Source: Bacteroidota bacterium
GTDB taxonomy: Bacteria; Bacteroidota; Bacteroidia; B-17B0; Aurantibacillaceae
Assembly (NCBI GenBank): GCA_016185125.1
Contig: JACPOC010000052.1
Location: 41,872 to 105,871 of the forward strand
DNA: 64,000 nt
Reading direction: 5' to 3'
Every line of letters begins with the position of its first letter. The first letter of the stretch is position 1. The notes under the pieces are model-generated. The model was not told where the DNA came from. It ran no database searches and saw only the letters and a program-made list of their open reading frames with translations. Shown piece by piece: positions 27,201 to 37,260 of the stretch. The translations under genes were made by a program, and so were the position numbers.

Positions 27201-27708
27201 TAGCCACGAATTACACTAATTTCACGAAAAAAAAATATTGTCACAAATTTGGAGAACGATCTGATAATAAATGAACCTTCTGATGTATATGGATTAAATA
27301 ATTTAATCTATAAAGATGAAGCTTATGATGTTATATCTTGCTGTTTTGAAGTTCATAAAACTTTAGGGAAGGGTTTTTTAGAAGCAGTGTATAAAGATGC
27401 CCTGATTCATGAGTTTAACTTAAAGAAGATACCTTTTAAGCGGGAACAAAAGTTTGAAATTTCATATAAGGATATTATTCTTCCACATTATTACTGTGCG
27501 GATTTTATTCTTTATAATAAAATTGTTCTGGAGATCAAAGCGCAACAAGACGTTATAGATCAACATTACAAACAGGTTATTAATTATCTTGCTGTTTCAA
27601 AATTAAAACTCGGATTGCTGGTAAATTTTGGTGAACCGAGTCTGAAATTCAAACGAATTGTGCTTTAGTGTAATTTAAAATTAGTGGGATTTGTGAAATT
27701 AGTGGCTA
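27201..27708. mobile_element. Inverted-repeat-bounded element carrying a GxxExxY gene
   Basis: The left end TAGCCACGAATTACACTAATTTCACGAA (27201-27228) and right end TTGTGAAATTAGTGGCTA (27691-27708) are imperfect inverted repeats (outer TAGCCAC / GTGGCTA, inner TAATTTCAC / GTGAAATTA). They bracket one gene and separate ffh from folD. No transposase is encoded. A gene-less relative occurs at 37261-37335. Confidence 0.6.
27249..27668 (+). CDS. GxxExxY family protein (PD-(D/E)XK-like)
   Basis: A 139-aa GxxExxY protein from a TTG start (MENDLIINEPSDVYG). The name motif appears as GFLEAVYKDAL (about residue 42), and the nuclease-like core as YYCADFILYNKIVLEIKAQQ (D...E-x-K, about residues 80-97). 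Proteins of this family are widespread in Bacteroidota, often next to terminal repeats such as those here; their activity is unproven. It interrupts the ffh-folD spacing and is likely an inserted unit. Confidence 0.88.
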   Translation: MENDLIINEPSDVYGLNNLIYKDEAYDVISCCFEVHKTLGKGFLEAVYKDALIHEFNLKKIPFKREQKFEISYKDIILPHYYCADFILYNKIVLEIKAQQDVIDQHYKQVINYLAVSKLKLGLLVNFGEPSLKFKRIVL

Positions 27709-27709
27709 T

Positions 27710-28591
27710 ATGACTCTTATCGACGGAAAAAAAATATCGCTGCAACTTCAAGATGAAATTGCAATAGAAGTAAAGCAACTGATTGCTGAAGGAAAAAAAC
27801 AACCTCATTTAGCTGCCGTTTTGGTTGGTAACGACGGTGGAAGTGAAACCTATGTTGCAGCAAAAATAAAAGCCTGCGAACGTGTGGGTTTTAAATCTAC
27901 ATTTATTCGTCACCCCGAACATGTTACCGAAGATAAACTATTAACCACTGTACACGAATTGAACACCAACCCTGATGTTGACGGATTTATTGTACAGCTT
28001 CCTTTACCAAGGCATATTAACGAACACAAAATTATTGAAGCCATTTTGCCAAGCAAAGATGTTGATGGTTTTCATCCCATAAATGTTGGAAGAATGGTGC
28101 TGAATTTACCTTGTTACGTGAGTGCAACTCCTTATGGCATTGTACACTTGCTTCGTAAATATGAAATAGAAACCAGCGGAAAGCATTGCGTGGTGGTTGG
28201 TCGCAGTCACATTGTAGGTTCGCCCATGAGTATATTAATGGCTAAAAATACTTTATTAGGAAATTGTACCGTGACCCTTTGCCATAGCAAAACACAGAAT
28301 CTTCAATCCTATACCAAAACAGCCGATATTTTAATTTGCGCATTGGGCAGTCCTGATTTTATTACCGTGGATATGGTTAAAGAAGGCGCTGTAGTAATTG
28401 ATGTAGGCACCACACGCGTTGCCAGCCTTGAATCAAAAACAGGCTATAAATTAAAGGGCGATGTTAAATTTGATGAAGTTGCACCAAAATGCAGTTATAT
28501 TACTCCGGTTCCGGGTGGCGTAGGCCCTATGACCATTGCCAGTTTAATTAAGAATACTTTGCTTGCCGCTAAAAAAGAGATCTATAAATAA
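27710..28591 (+). CDS. folD: Bifunctional methylenetetrahydrofolate dehydrogenase/cyclohydrolase FolD
   Basis: A 293-aa Fol[21 protein letters not shown] with YVxxK as [10 protein letters not shown] (catalytic Lys and Tyr), [27 protein letters not shown], the NAD(P) loop [16 protein letters not shown], and [17 protein letters not shown] at the end. It interconverts 5,10-methylene-, methenyl- and 10-formyl-THF. The ATG lies 2 bp after the right terminal repeat of the GxxExxY element, so the element supplies its immediate upstream DNA. Confidence 0.96.
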   Translation: MTLIDGKKISLQLQDEIAIEVKQLIAEGKKQPHLAAVLVGNDGGSETYVAAKIKACERVGFKSTFIRHPEHVTEDKLLTTVHELNTNPDVDGFIVQLPLPRHINEHKIIEAILPSKDVDGFHPINVGRMVLNLPCYVSATPYGIVHLLRKYEIETSGKHCVVVGRSHIVGSPMSILMAKNTLLGNCTVTLCHSKTQNLQSYTKTADILICALGSPDFITVDMVKEGAVVIDVGTTRVASLESKTGYKLKGDVKFDEVAPKCSYITPVPGGVGPMTIASLIKNTLLAAKKEIYK

Positions 28592-28592
28592 T

Positions 28593-29825
28593 TTACTTTT
28601 TCATATCCTTTAATATTCTTAATGAAAAAAGGAAAAGTAAAAACGAAGCTAAGGCAATACACACCCACATAAACCACGGTTTTTCCCATATTTTTTTAGG
28701 CTTTACACTAATAGGTTCAGATGTAATTACCGGCATTTGCTTTAGTTCACTAACCTCAAGCGTAGGAACAAATTGCGTGATATGATTTTTAAAATTGTCG
28801 ATATCATAAACAGGCTGATTTAATTTTTTATTTCCTGCAAATAAAAAGTATTTAGCTCCTTTTTTAAAATCAGCAACAAGATAGGTTTGCAATTGTCCAA
28901 ATTCCACTTTTTCAAAAACCAAAGGTGGATTATCCTCATTGCTGATCTCAATTTTAAATTCCTTTTCCCTGAAAGCTGAAAGATCAAAACTATTATTCTC
29001 GCTGGAATTTAATTCAAAATCAAGAACTGTTTCTTTGTAATATTGCTCTTGGTGTTTTACTATTCTTGAACGTTCTACAATTATTTTTGCCTGTCGCTTA
29101 TAAAAATTAGGCGATTTGACTTTAAAGGTAATTCTGTTGATTATTGTTTTATCCAAAAATTTTACAATAGCGCTGCTTGTCTTTTTTTCTAAATTTGTTG
29201 TATAGTCAAAAATAACAGGCTCTACAAGATTTATTCTGCCGGCACTAATAGCACCTTCAAAATACCCAGCCTTTAAAATATTAAGCGGTAAAGTGCCCAA
29301 ATCATTTATTTCAATTTTTATAAATTTATAATTTACGGGAGGGAATCCTAAGGTTCTGTATGCATTTACCAATTTCTCATCGTAAAGATTATATAATAAT
29401 ATGTGATCACTCACCGAAAACCATTGTTTTTTATCATCGCTTCCAACAATATTGCAGAACTTAACAGCATCAGAATTAGCAGTGCATAAAACTATATTTT
29501 GAATAGATTTTTTTTGTGGATTAGTAATGGTCAAATTGGTAAACCGGCCTTTCCCTACTTCTTTATCTATTACTTCATACTCTTTAAATTTAACGGATGA
29601 ATAATTGAATGATTCATTTACAAGAAAATAAGGGATCTCAGTCCTATTTATATCATAGATCCTTACATCATTAAACACAGTATTAGCTATACTCTTTAAT
29701 TCGGGAGATATTGATAATGCCTGCATTCCATCCTGCTTTGCGGTAATGGACAAACTATGAGTAAAGGTTTGAGCGGAAAACGTTATGTACGAAAAGAAAA
29801 GTAGGTTAATCAGCTTTATTTTCAT
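28593..29825 (-). CDS. DUF3999-like envelope protein, partner of DUF2339 protein
   Basis: A 410-aa protein: signal peptide MKIKLINLLFFSYITFSAQ, a long beta-rich periplasmic part (VRIYDINRTEIPYFLVNES, YKFIKIEINDLGTLPLNILK), and one C-terminal membrane helix (WFMWVCIALASFLLFLFSLR) followed by a short basic tail. Layout and pairing match DUF3999, which typically sits beside DUF2339 genes. The start overlaps the end of the DUF2339 gene by 20 bp, so the two are co-translated. Role unknown, probably a membrane complex. Confidence 0.7.
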   Translation of the reverse strand: MKIKLINLLFFSYITFSAQTFTHSLSITAKQDGMQALSISPELKSIANTVFNDVRIYDINRTEIPYFLVNESFNYSSVKFKEYEVIDKEVGKGRFTNLTITNPQKKSIQNIVLCTANSDAVKFCNIVGSDDKKQWFSVSDHILLYNLYDEKLVNAYRTLGFPPVNYKFIKIEINDLGTLPLNILKAGYFEGAISAGRINLVEPVIFDYTTNLEKKTSSAIVKFLDKTIINRITFKVKSPNFYKRQAKIIVERSRIVKHQEQYYKETVLDFELNSSENNSFDLSAFREKEFKIEISNEDNPPLVFEKVEFGQLQTYLVADFKKGAKYFLFAGNKKLNQPVYDIDNFKNHITQFVPTLEVSELKQMPVITSEPISVKPKKIWEKPWFMWVCIALASFLLFLFSLRILKDMKK

Positions 29826-32280
29826 GGTCTGTAATATTATTGTTAAGAGATTCTTCGCTTAAGATCAGAGCTTTAATTTTTTGATACATGAAGGACATAA
29901 TTAATAAAACAACACCCAAAATTATAAAGGCTATTATTTTACCTGCTTCACTAACATTATTTATATCATAAATAAATAACTTTAATAAGGTTAAGGCCAA
30001 TAATAACAATGCCATAATGCGCAATTGTTTTAACTGAAGTTTAATTCCTGAACTCAAAAACACAAAAGCTATAACGCCCCATAAAATAGGCAAGGCAATT
30101 TTAATAACTTGGGTGTGCATATAATCATAAATATCATTAACAATATAATAATCATCAACCCGCCCAAATGAATTTAATTTAAGCAATAGGCTATTGAGAA
30201 TAGCTTCATTACTAAGTATATAAATAGCACATACGCCACCTATCCATAATAAGGTGGATTTTGCAGCAATAATAAAATTATTGTTTTTTACTGCAACTTT
30301 GATCAATATCAATACATGTAACGCAATGGCAATAAGTGCTGGAAAATGCACTGCATAACTGAAATAACTTTGATGCTCTGCCCTGCACCGCTCTTTCAAT
30401 TCGTCGTAAGGAGCAATGGAATAAATGAAAACATAATATAAAATATTAATGCAAAGCAAGATGAAAGAAGTCAGATTGTTTGCGGGAGAATATTTTGACA
30501 CTAATACAATTCCTAACACAGATGTGAAAACAATATGATAAAATGCGGATATTCCAATTACCGAATTAGTAGAGTAAATATAAAAAGAACTTTGCTGATG
30601 GATTTCTAAAAAACCGGCAACGTATAAAATAAAAATTGCGGCTATTTTTAAAATTAGTCCGTGTATTTTAGGACTGATAGTTGACTGAAGCGTTTCATCG
30701 CCTTCTTCTTTTTTTAATAAAACAACACTTACAAATAAAAAGAAAGAACTGAGAATACCGGTTACAAAACCTTTGTTTAACACCGGCTTAAGACCATCCG
30801 TGTCATAAGCGTAAATACTCGACCAATCCATAAGCAAACTAAAGAGCATTAATAAACTAATTACCAACGAAGCCAGTTTAAAAGCTTTTAATTTAGAAAC
30901 TTGAGACAACCAAATGAGCAATGCAACTTCCGCACCCCAGAATAAAGTAATGTAATTCCCTTTCAATTGAACAGGAGCAGCTAATGTAACAAAAGTGAGG
31001 GTAAGACCGATTAATAAATAAACCAATTTTTTATCTGCCTTAAATACTCTGAACAACGCGAATGCAAGCATAAAATTAAATAAGGCCATCACAATAGTGT
31101 AAACTCCCTTTAATTCCCCGTGCCATTGGTTTAATATTAACATGCCGGTTCCGTAAAAAACAAACGTGTTGCTGATTAAAATAATTAATTCTATATATGA
31201 AAACTGACGGCGTTCTTTAATGTTGTTGATTACGTTCATTAAAACGAAAACAATATAAAATACAATTCCAAAAAGAAAAGCACCTTTATACGGAGCAAAA
31301 CTTTCATTAATTACACGTGTTCCTAACCATGCCGAATAAAGAATGACCGTAAAAACATACGTGAGAATATTTATGAGATTCCATTTTTTAATATAAGCCA
31401 AAGCCAACATGCCAATGTCTAAAATCAATATGTAAGAAAATAACACCTGATAATTGCCTCCTCCGGTACTTATCATAAATGGAACGGCAAATCCACCGAT
31501 AATTGATAAAGCAGCCAGCTCAATTCTATCGTAAGCAACCGAAATAAATACGCTGAATGCAGTTATAACTAACATCATTATAAAAGCTACAGTTTGGCTG
31601 AACAAATGATATTCCTGAAACCCGATTCCTATTGTAAAATAGAAAATAGCAATTGCCCCCGCAACTAATACCGAACTAAAAGGTTTAAAAGATAATCTTA
31701 ATTTATGCGCAAAAACCATAACAATGCTTCCGCATAATACACCAATTCCCACCCTGCCCGTTTCGTTTATCCATTCTTGATCAATAGCGTATTTTACAAA
31801 AAAAGCAATACCCAGAACTAAAATTGTTATTGCAATTTTGCTTAACAAATTTTCACCAATAAATTTTTCCAAATCCGGATTGCGCTCTTTAAATCTTTGC
31901 CAAAAAGATGGCTGCGTAGGTTGAGTTAATGGCTTGTTAACATTTATAGTCGTATTATCATTTACAGGCTGATAAACTCGTTCCGGTTCCTCTTTTTTAT
32001 TCTCAATAATAAAAGGCGGTATCTTTTCATTTTTATCAATAATTTTATCTTCCTCCTTTACTACTATCGGCGGAACAATTTCCTTTTCAGGAACAACTTT
32101 AATTATAGGTTTAACTGCCCCTTCCTTCAACTGCGCACCTGCTTGGTAACGCTGAAAGGAATCGCTTAGTTCTTTTTGCAGATGATAAATATGGTTATGA
32201 AGTTTTTTAAATTTTGCATTGTAAGTTGAATGAAAATAAATCATCAAAACAATCAAAACAAGCAATAAAAATATTTCCAT
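29806..32280 (-). CDS. DUF2339 large multi-pass membrane protein
   Basis: An 824-aa protein. A first hydrophobic segment (FLLLVLIVLMIYF), a coiled and disordered linker rich in Lys/Glu/Pro (about residues 25-125), then WQRFKERNPDLEKFIGENLL, the characteristic entry of DUF2339, followed by more than 20 hydrophobic segments to the C-terminus. The first membrane segments GIAFFVKYAIDQEWINETGR and IAAFSVFISVAYDR-type patterns fit the family. Function unknown. Paired with the DUF3999-like gene (20-bp overlap), divergent from the ABC permease. Confidence 0.85.
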   Translation of the reverse strand: MEIFLLLVLIVLMIYFHSTYNAKFKKLHNHIYHLQKELSDSFQRYQAGAQLKEGAVKPIIKVVPEKEIVPPIVVKEEDKIIDKNEKIPPFIIENKKEEPERVYQPVNDNTTINVNKPLTQPTQPSFWQRFKERNPDLEKFIGENLLSKIAITILVLGIAFFVKYAIDQEWINETGRVGIGVLCGSIVMVFAHKLRLSFKPFSSVLVAGAIAIFYFTIGIGFQEYHLFSQTVAFIMMLVITAFSVFISVAYDRIELAALSIIGGFAVPFMISTGGGNYQVLFSYILILDIGMLALAYIKKWNLINILTYVFTVILYSAWLGTRVINESFAPYKGAFLFGIVFYIVFVLMNVINNIKERRQFSYIELIILISNTFVFYGTGMLILNQWHGELKGVYTIVMALFNFMLAFALFRVFKADKKLVYLLIGLTLTFVTLAAPVQLKGNYITLFWGAEVALLIWLSQVSKLKAFKLASLVISLLMLFSLLMDWSSIYAYDTDGLKPVLNKGFVTGILSSFFLFVSVVLLKKEEGDETLQSTISPKIHGLILKIAAIFILYVAGFLEIHQQSSFYIYSTNSVIGISAFYHIVFTSVLGIVLVSKYSPANNLTSFILLCINILYYVFIYSIAPYDELKERCRAEHQSYFSYAVHFPALIAIALHVLILIKVAVKNNNFIIAAKSTLLWIGGVCAIYILSNEAILNSLLLKLNSFGRVDDYYIVNDIYDYMHTQVIKIALPILWGVIAFVFLSSGIKLQLKQLRIMALLLLALTLLKLFIYDINNVSEAGKIIAFIILGVVLLIMSFMYQKIKALILSEESLNNNITDHENKAD

Positions 32281-32307
32281 AATGGCATTTTAGCATTTAA
32301 ATATACA

Positions 32308-32325
32308 ATACTTTAATTAAAGTAT
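32308..32325. promoter_or_regulatory. 18-bp perfect palindrome, possible operator
   Basis: ATACTTTAATTAAAGTAT is perfectly self-complementary and lies in the intergenic region between the divergent DUF2339 and ABC permease genes, 28 bp before the DUF2339 start. AT-rich chance palindromes are possible. Confidence 0.3.
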
Positions 32326-32512
32326 ATATAAATTCATACAACTTGGTTAAAGAAATTTTTGAAAGATTTATACAATTCCTTTACCGTTAAAAATTATTAT
32401 TTACTTCTCATCATTTAAAAACATTTCACAATCAACTTTATCCCTATCTTTAGTTGCTATCCTTCTTAAAGAAAATATTTCAATTGCATTCGATTCAATT
32501 AAAGCCAATCGT

Positions 32513-33694
32513 TTGCGCGCGCTCATCACCATGCTTATTATCAGTATTGGCATTATGGCTCTCGTTGGGATTTTATCAGCTATAGATGCAATTAAAAGCG
32601 GCATCAATAATAATTTCACCAGCATGGGCGCTAATACGTTTACCATTCGTAATGCTGAAGTAAATATTCGGGTAGGTCGAAAAGGCCGAAAAGCAAAAGC
32701 TTATGAGTCTATCACTTATCAGGAGGCTTTACGTTTTAAAAAAGAATTTACTTTTCCTGTGGTTACTTCTGTTTCAACATTAGCGAGTTGGAATGCCCGA
32801 ATAAAATATGCGAACAAAAAAACAAATCCTAATATTCAGGTTTTTGGAAGCGATGAAAATTATATCTCCACCGCCGGTTACGAACTTGAAAGTGGAAGGA
32901 ACTTCAACATTAGTGAAATTAACAGCGGCACCAATCTGATTATTCTTGGCAAGGAAATCGTTGTTGATCTTTTTGGTAAAAAAATGGATCCAATTGACCA
33001 AACCATTAAAATAGGTGCCTCGCGCTACAAAGTTATTGGCGTTTTAAAAACCAAAGGAAATGGCGCGGGTTTTGGCGGAGATAAAGTCTGCATTATTCCC
33101 CTTACTAACGCACGGCAGTATTTTGGCAAACCGGATATGACATTTACGATAAACGTTCTAACCAAAAACAGTTTACTTTTAGATATAATTTTAAATGAAG
33201 CCAAAGGTACTTTCAGAAAAATTAGAAAAATTCCTAACGGTTACAACGATGATTTCGACATTATTAAATCCGATAATTTGGCCACCTTGCTTATTGGTAA
33301 TTTGCAAAAAGTAACAGCCGGCGCAACCATTATCGGACTCATCACTTTATTAGGCGCTGCCATTGGCCTAATGAACATTATGCTGGTAAGTGTTACCGAA
33401 AGAACACGCGAAATAGGCGTTCGTAAAGCCATGGGCGCAACCCAAAAAGCAATTAAAAATCAATTTCTTATTGAAAGCGTTGTTATTTGCGTGCTGGGAG
33501 GATTGTTCGGAATTTTACTGGGGATAATGATGGGCAATGCAATTAGTTTTGCCTTGGAAACCGGCTTTTTCGTTCCATGGTTTTGGATTGTTACGGGTGT
33601 CATCATTTGTATTGTAGTTGGTTTACTCAGTGGCTATATTCCTGCCAAAAGAGCTTCACAACTCGACCCAATTGAAAGCTTAAGGTTTGAATAA
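32513..33694 (+). CDS. MacB/FtsX-type ABC transporter permease
   Basis: A permease of the MacB family: N-terminal membrane helix (LITMLIISIGIMALVGIL), a periplasmic MacB_PCD domain (about 40-265; GFGGDKVCIIPLTNARQYFG), then three C-terminal helices with the FtsX motif VSVTERTREIGVRKAMGATQ. It ends in RASQLDPIESLRFE, typical of the family. The TTG start at 32513 is inside the usual N-terminus: the in-frame upstream sequence LLKENISIAFDSIKANR fits the family but no ATG/GTG/TTG precedes it. A TATCTTTA box (32445-32452) sits just before that extension. The partner ATPase is not adjacent. Confidence 0.87.
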   Translation: MRALITMLIISIGIMALVGILSAIDAIKSGINNNFTSMGANTFTIRNAEVNIRVGRKGRKAKAYESITYQEALRFKKEFTFPVVTSVSTLASWNARIKYANKKTNPNIQVFGSDENYISTAGYELESGRNFNISEINSGTNLIILGKEIVVDLFGKKMDPIDQTIKIGASRYKVIGVLKTKGNGAGFGGDKVCIIPLTNARQYFGKPDMTFTINVLTKNSLLLDIILNEAKGTFRKIRKIPNGYNDDFDIIKSDNLATLLIGNLQKVTAGATIIGLITLLGAAIGLMNIMLVSVTERTREIGVRKAMGATQKAIKNQFLIESVVICVLGGLFGILLGIMMGNAISFALETGFFVPWFWIVTGVIICIVVGLLSGYIPAKRASQLDPIESLRFE

Positions 33695-34726
33695 TTACTT
33701 ATGGCTTTTAAAATATTCATCTGTTCTTATTATAGCGTTTGTTCTGATGTTCATGTAAAACAAACTGATGTCTCCCAAATGATAACTCTTCATAATTCTT
33801 AAACCCTGCGCTTTTTTAGGCTTATGCACCCATAACAAATTCCCATGCACTTGGGCATCGCAAACATTGTCTATAATACGGAATTTTTTAGAGGTAATCC
33901 CGCCTTTATTCAGTAACGCAGACGCATAAACTGTATCATTTTTCATGGTTAATGGATTTACACATGGAACACCTTTATATCTTTCAATTTGTGATTTTGT
34001 TTTTGTATTCCAGGCAAAAGTATTCCAGGTTATATAACATCCTGTTTGCCTTTCGTCATTGGAAACCGATAAATTTTTTAAATCTTCTTTTTGAAAAGGA
34101 ATTCCAATTGGGTAAGCAGCAATTAATTTCCCCTGAAGTTCAGTACCGTCAAAAAAATCTTTAAGCAATTGCACCACATGCCTGGCTCCTTGACTGTGGC
34201 CTACTAAGATAATTGGTCTTCCTTCATTCCAAAACTTTAAATACTGTTCAAAAGCTTTCTTAACATCGCTGTACGCAATATCCAATGCCGGCTTTCCTCT
34301 TCCTTCGTCAAAAAACGCTTTTAATACCGCTTGCCGATAACGCGGTGCGTAAACTCTGCCCGCGGCATTGAACGCGCTAGCTTGATGTAAAACACTAAAC
34401 TCATTTTTTTTATTTACTTTTTTATCAGATACATCAGCATTCCATTTAGAACCGCTTGCATATAATGTAGGATGAACATAAAACACATCTGCCTTTGCAT
34501 TTTTTTGATTTTCAGGTACCGAACAATTGGCAGGAACTGAATCGGCCACATCGTGAAGCCAAGGCAACGCAATCCAGTTCATTTCATTTGTATAATCGGG
34601 AGCGGCGGGGCTTTTTGTTTTTTCGAACATCCTGTAAGGACGGCAAGAACTAAGAAGAAGCAGGTTTAGCAGAAGAAGAAGAGTGGCCTTACATTTTTTG
34701 CAGGATAAGATTCTATTGATTTTCAT
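33695..34726 (-). CDS. DUF3089 lipoprotein (alpha/beta-hydrolase-like)
   Basis: A signal with lipobox (LLLLLNLLLLSSCRPYRMF, Cys about residue 28) anchors it. The domain shows ADVFYVHPTLYASGSKWNAD, VYAPRYRQAV, YLKFWNEGRPIILVGHSQGA (GxSxG nucleophile elbow) and CYITWNTFAWN, all as in DUF3089. A late His in CDAQVHGNLLWVH may complete the triad. Expected to be a periplasmic or outer-membrane esterase-like enzyme; substrate unknown. Its stop directly abuts the convergent permease stop. Confidence 0.85.
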   Translation of the reverse strand: MKINRILSCKKCKATLLLLLNLLLLSSCRPYRMFEKTKSPAAPDYTNEMNWIALPWLHDVADSVPANCSVPENQKNAKADVFYVHPTLYASGSKWNADVSDKKVNKKNEFSVLHQASAFNAAGRVYAPRYRQAVLKAFFDEGRGKPALDIAYSDVKKAFEQYLKFWNEGRPIILVGHSQGARHVVQLLKDFFDGTELQGKLIAAYPIGIPFQKEDLKNLSVSNDERQTGCYITWNTFAWNTKTKSQIERYKGVPCVNPLTMKNDTVYASALLNKGGITSKKFRIIDNVCDAQVHGNLLWVHKPKKAQGLRIMKSYHLGDISLFYMNIRTNAIIRTDEYFKSHK

Positions 34727-34925
34727 AAAAAAGTACGATACTAATAACTTTTAAACATAATAAAAATTCCATACATCCGGCTTACAGGTTTACAACATTT
34801 TTACCGGGAAGTGATAACCGATTTAATAATAAAAATTACTAATAGCAGTAAAAATTTGGGCAATAATTAATTTAATTTTCTTTAATTTCAACCCTCATTC
34901 TGTAGAAATTAAATAAGATAATTAA

Positions 34926-36467
34926 ATGGACAATAAAATAAAAATATTAGAACAAAAGCAAGCCGATGCACTTTTGGGCGGAGGGCAAAAACGTATTGAC
35001 GCACAACACAAAAAAGGCAAACTAACGGCTCGCGAACGTATTCATTTTTTAATGGACGAAGGTTCCTTTGAAGAAATAGGAATGCTGGTACAGCATCGCA
35101 GCAACGATTTTGGTTTAGATAAAGAAAAATATCTTGGCGATGGTGTGGTAACGGGCTACGGTACAATTTCCGGCCGCTTAGTGTATGTTTTTTCACAGGA
35201 TTTTACCGTGTTTGGCGGAAGTTTAAGCGAAACCCACGCAGAAAAAATTTGTAAAGTAATGGATCTTGCAATGAAAAACGGCGCGCCTTTTATTGGACTT
35301 AACGACAGTGGTGGTGCCCGCATTCAGGAAGGTGTTGTTTCTTTAGGAGGTTATGCTGATATTTTTTACCGCAATGTAAGAAGCAGCGGAGTTATTCCAC
35401 AACTATCAGCCATTATGGGGCCTTGTGCGGGTGGCGCAGTATATAGCCCGGCAATGACTGATTTTATTTTAATGGTGGAAAACACAAGCTATATGTTTGT
35501 AACAGGTCCCAATGTTGTAAAAACTGTAACACACGAAGAAGTTACCAGCGAAGAATTAGGAGGCGCGCATACACACGCAACCAAAAGTGGCGTTACACAT
35601 TTTGCATGCGCCAATGAAATTGAAACCATTAACCATCTTAAACAATTACTGAGTTATATGCCCCAGAATTGCGAAGAAGAGTCGCCTGCATTGCCGTATG
35701 AAGCAGGTAATGAGTTAAGAGAAGAATTGAATTCCATCATTCCCGAAAATGCTAATCAGCCGTATGACATCAGAGAAGTGATTGAAAGCGTAATTGACTC
35801 TGAATCATTTTTAGAAGTACATAAACTTTTTGCAGAAAACATTGTAGTTGGCTTTGCGCGCCTTGCCGGCAGAAGCATTGGTATTGTTGCCAATCAGCCC
35901 GCAGTGCTTGCAGGAGTTTTAGATATACATTCCTCTACTAAAGCAGCGCGTTTTGTGCGCTTCTGCGATTCATTTAATATTCCTTTATTGGTATTTGAAG
36001 ATGTTCCCGGTTTTTTACCAGGAACCGATCAGGAATGGAACGCCATTATAACTAACGGAGCCAAATTATTATATGCGTTTAGCGAAGCTACCGTACCAAG
36101 AATAACCGTAATTACACGCAAGGCTTACGGCGGAGCTTATGACGTGATGAACAGTAAGCATATTGGAGCAGACATGAACTATGCCTGGCCTTGCGCCGAA
36201 ATTGCAGTAATGGGAGCTAAAGGCGCGGCTGAAATTATTTTTAAAGGTGAGATCTCAAGCGCGGAAGATAAAAACGCTAAATGGAAAGAAAAAGAATTGG
36301 AATATCAAACCATGTTTGCTAATCCTTATCGGGCTGCTGAAAGAGGTTTTGTAGATGAAGTAATAAAGCCATCTGAAACCCGTGTGAAATTAATAAAAGC
36401 GTTTAAAATGCTTGAAAATAAGGTGGACAAACTTCCTAAGAAAAAACACGGCAATATCCCATTATAA
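34926..36467 (+). CDS. Acyl-CoA carboxylase beta subunit (propionyl-CoA carboxylase type)
   Basis: A 513-aa carboxyltransferase: [54 protein letters not shown] (acyl-CoA oxyanion loop), [16 protein letters not shown], and second-half [40 protein letters not shown]. The length and motifs match PccB/MmdA, which moves carboxyl from biotin to propionyl-CoA or a related acyl-CoA. No biotin carboxylase or carrier gene is next to it, so the substrate stays open. A membrane protein gene follows after 2 bp. Confidence 0.92.
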   Translation: MDNKIKILEQKQADALLGGGQKRIDAQHKKGKLTARERIHFLMDEGSFEEIGMLVQHRSNDFGLDKEKYLGDGVVTGYGTISGRLVYVFSQDFTVFGGSLSETHAEKICKVMDLAMKNGAPFIGLNDSGGARIQEGVVSLGGYADIFYRNVRSSGVIPQLSAIMGPCAGGAVYSPAMTDFILMVENTSYMFVTGPNVVKTVTHEEVTSEELGGAHTHATKSGVTHFACANEIETINHLKQLLSYMPQNCEEESPALPYEAGNELREELNSIIPENANQPYDIREVIESVIDSESFLEVHKLFAENIVVGFARLAGRSIGIVANQPAVLAGVLDIHSSTKAARFVRFCDSFNIPLLVFEDVPGFLPGTDQEWNAIITNGAKLLYAFSEATVPRITVITRKAYGGAYDVMNSKHIGADMNYAWPCAEIAVMGAKGAAEIIFKGEISSAEDKNAKWKEKELEYQTMFANPYRAAERGFVDEVIKPSETRVKLIKAFKMLENKVDKLPKKKHGNIPL

Positions 36468-36469
36468 AT

Positions 36470-37204
36470 ATGCTAAGCGGAGGAATTTTATTACTATTAA
36501 CTGTTTTATTAGGCCTGCTGGCACTCATTTCTGTCATTTTCAGTATTGTTTATTTTGCAAATGGCAATAGAAATAAATTTATTTGGCTCGCGGTGTTTAT
36601 TATTTCTTTAGCCGGGATGATTGTGAGCATTTATTTTCTGGCGGCTAAAATATCCAACAGAGCAAAACATTTTGCCGAAACGTTAAACAACCGTTATGCC
36701 AAAGAAGTGAATGTTAACAGCAATGCTAATTATAACTTTGCCGATAGTATTGATTCTGAGCAATTGCATTATCTTAAATCTATTGAGCCGGCCGAATTTA
36801 AAAATAAAATTCCTGAGCAGTTTTATAATTATCTCGGCTTCGCAGATTATTACCGCCTTCCGCTTAAATATCCCTTTTCGTTGCATTGCGAAGAAGGCCT
36901 TGCAAATGCATCCTTATACAATGAACAAAAAGTTCAATTATTTAACGTGAATGATAACGGCGAAGAAAATTGTTCTCTCAATAATATTTCAGAATTTGCT
37001 TTTGATGAAACTATTTTTATAGCAAAGCTCCTTAAAAAAGATGCTGTAACGCACAATAACCTTTATTGCATTTATTACTTTACCGGGGGAAAAACAGAAC
37101 AATTTAAATCCCTGCATGAAGTTAAACTACGAGCCAAAGAACTTAACTTTACCGTACCCATAAAGCTTACTTCATGTGCAGAGTACTATGAATTGCTGAA
37201 ATAG
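36470..37204 (+). CDS. Hypothetical protein with two N-terminal membrane helices
   Basis: A 244-aa protein. Two hydrophobic helices (GGILLLLTVLLGLLALISVI, LAVFIISLAGMIVSIYFLAA) are followed by a soluble acidic domain of 180 residues (YNYLGFADYYRLPLKYPFSL). Start codon lies 2 bp after the acyl-CoA carboxylase stop, indicating one transcript. No family recognised, and the link with carboxylation is only positional. Confidence 0.7.
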   Translation: MLSGGILLLLTVLLGLLALISVIFSIVYFANGNRNKFIWLAVFIISLAGMIVSIYFLAAKISNRAKHFAETLNNRYAKEVNVNSNANYNFADSIDSEQLHYLKSIEPAEFKNKIPEQFYNYLGFADYYRLPLKYPFSLHCEEGLANASLYNEQKVQLFNVNDNGEENCSLNNISEFAFDETIFIAKLLKKDAVTHNNLYCIYYFTGGKTEQFKSLHEVKLRAKELNFTVPIKLTSCAEYYELLK

Positions 37205-37223
37205 CTTTTTAATCAAAAGAATT

Positions 37224-37244
37224 CCTCGAAGCTCTGCTTCGGGG
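37224..37244. repeat. Palindrome 1 (REP-like hairpin)
   Basis: CCTCGAAGC-tct-GCTTCGGGG forms a 9-bp stem with one G-T pair. It shares its template with the hairpin at 37341-37363. It could help end the upstream membrane-protein transcript. Confidence 0.5.
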
Positions 37245-37260
37245 TTTGTGTTGTTATTGA

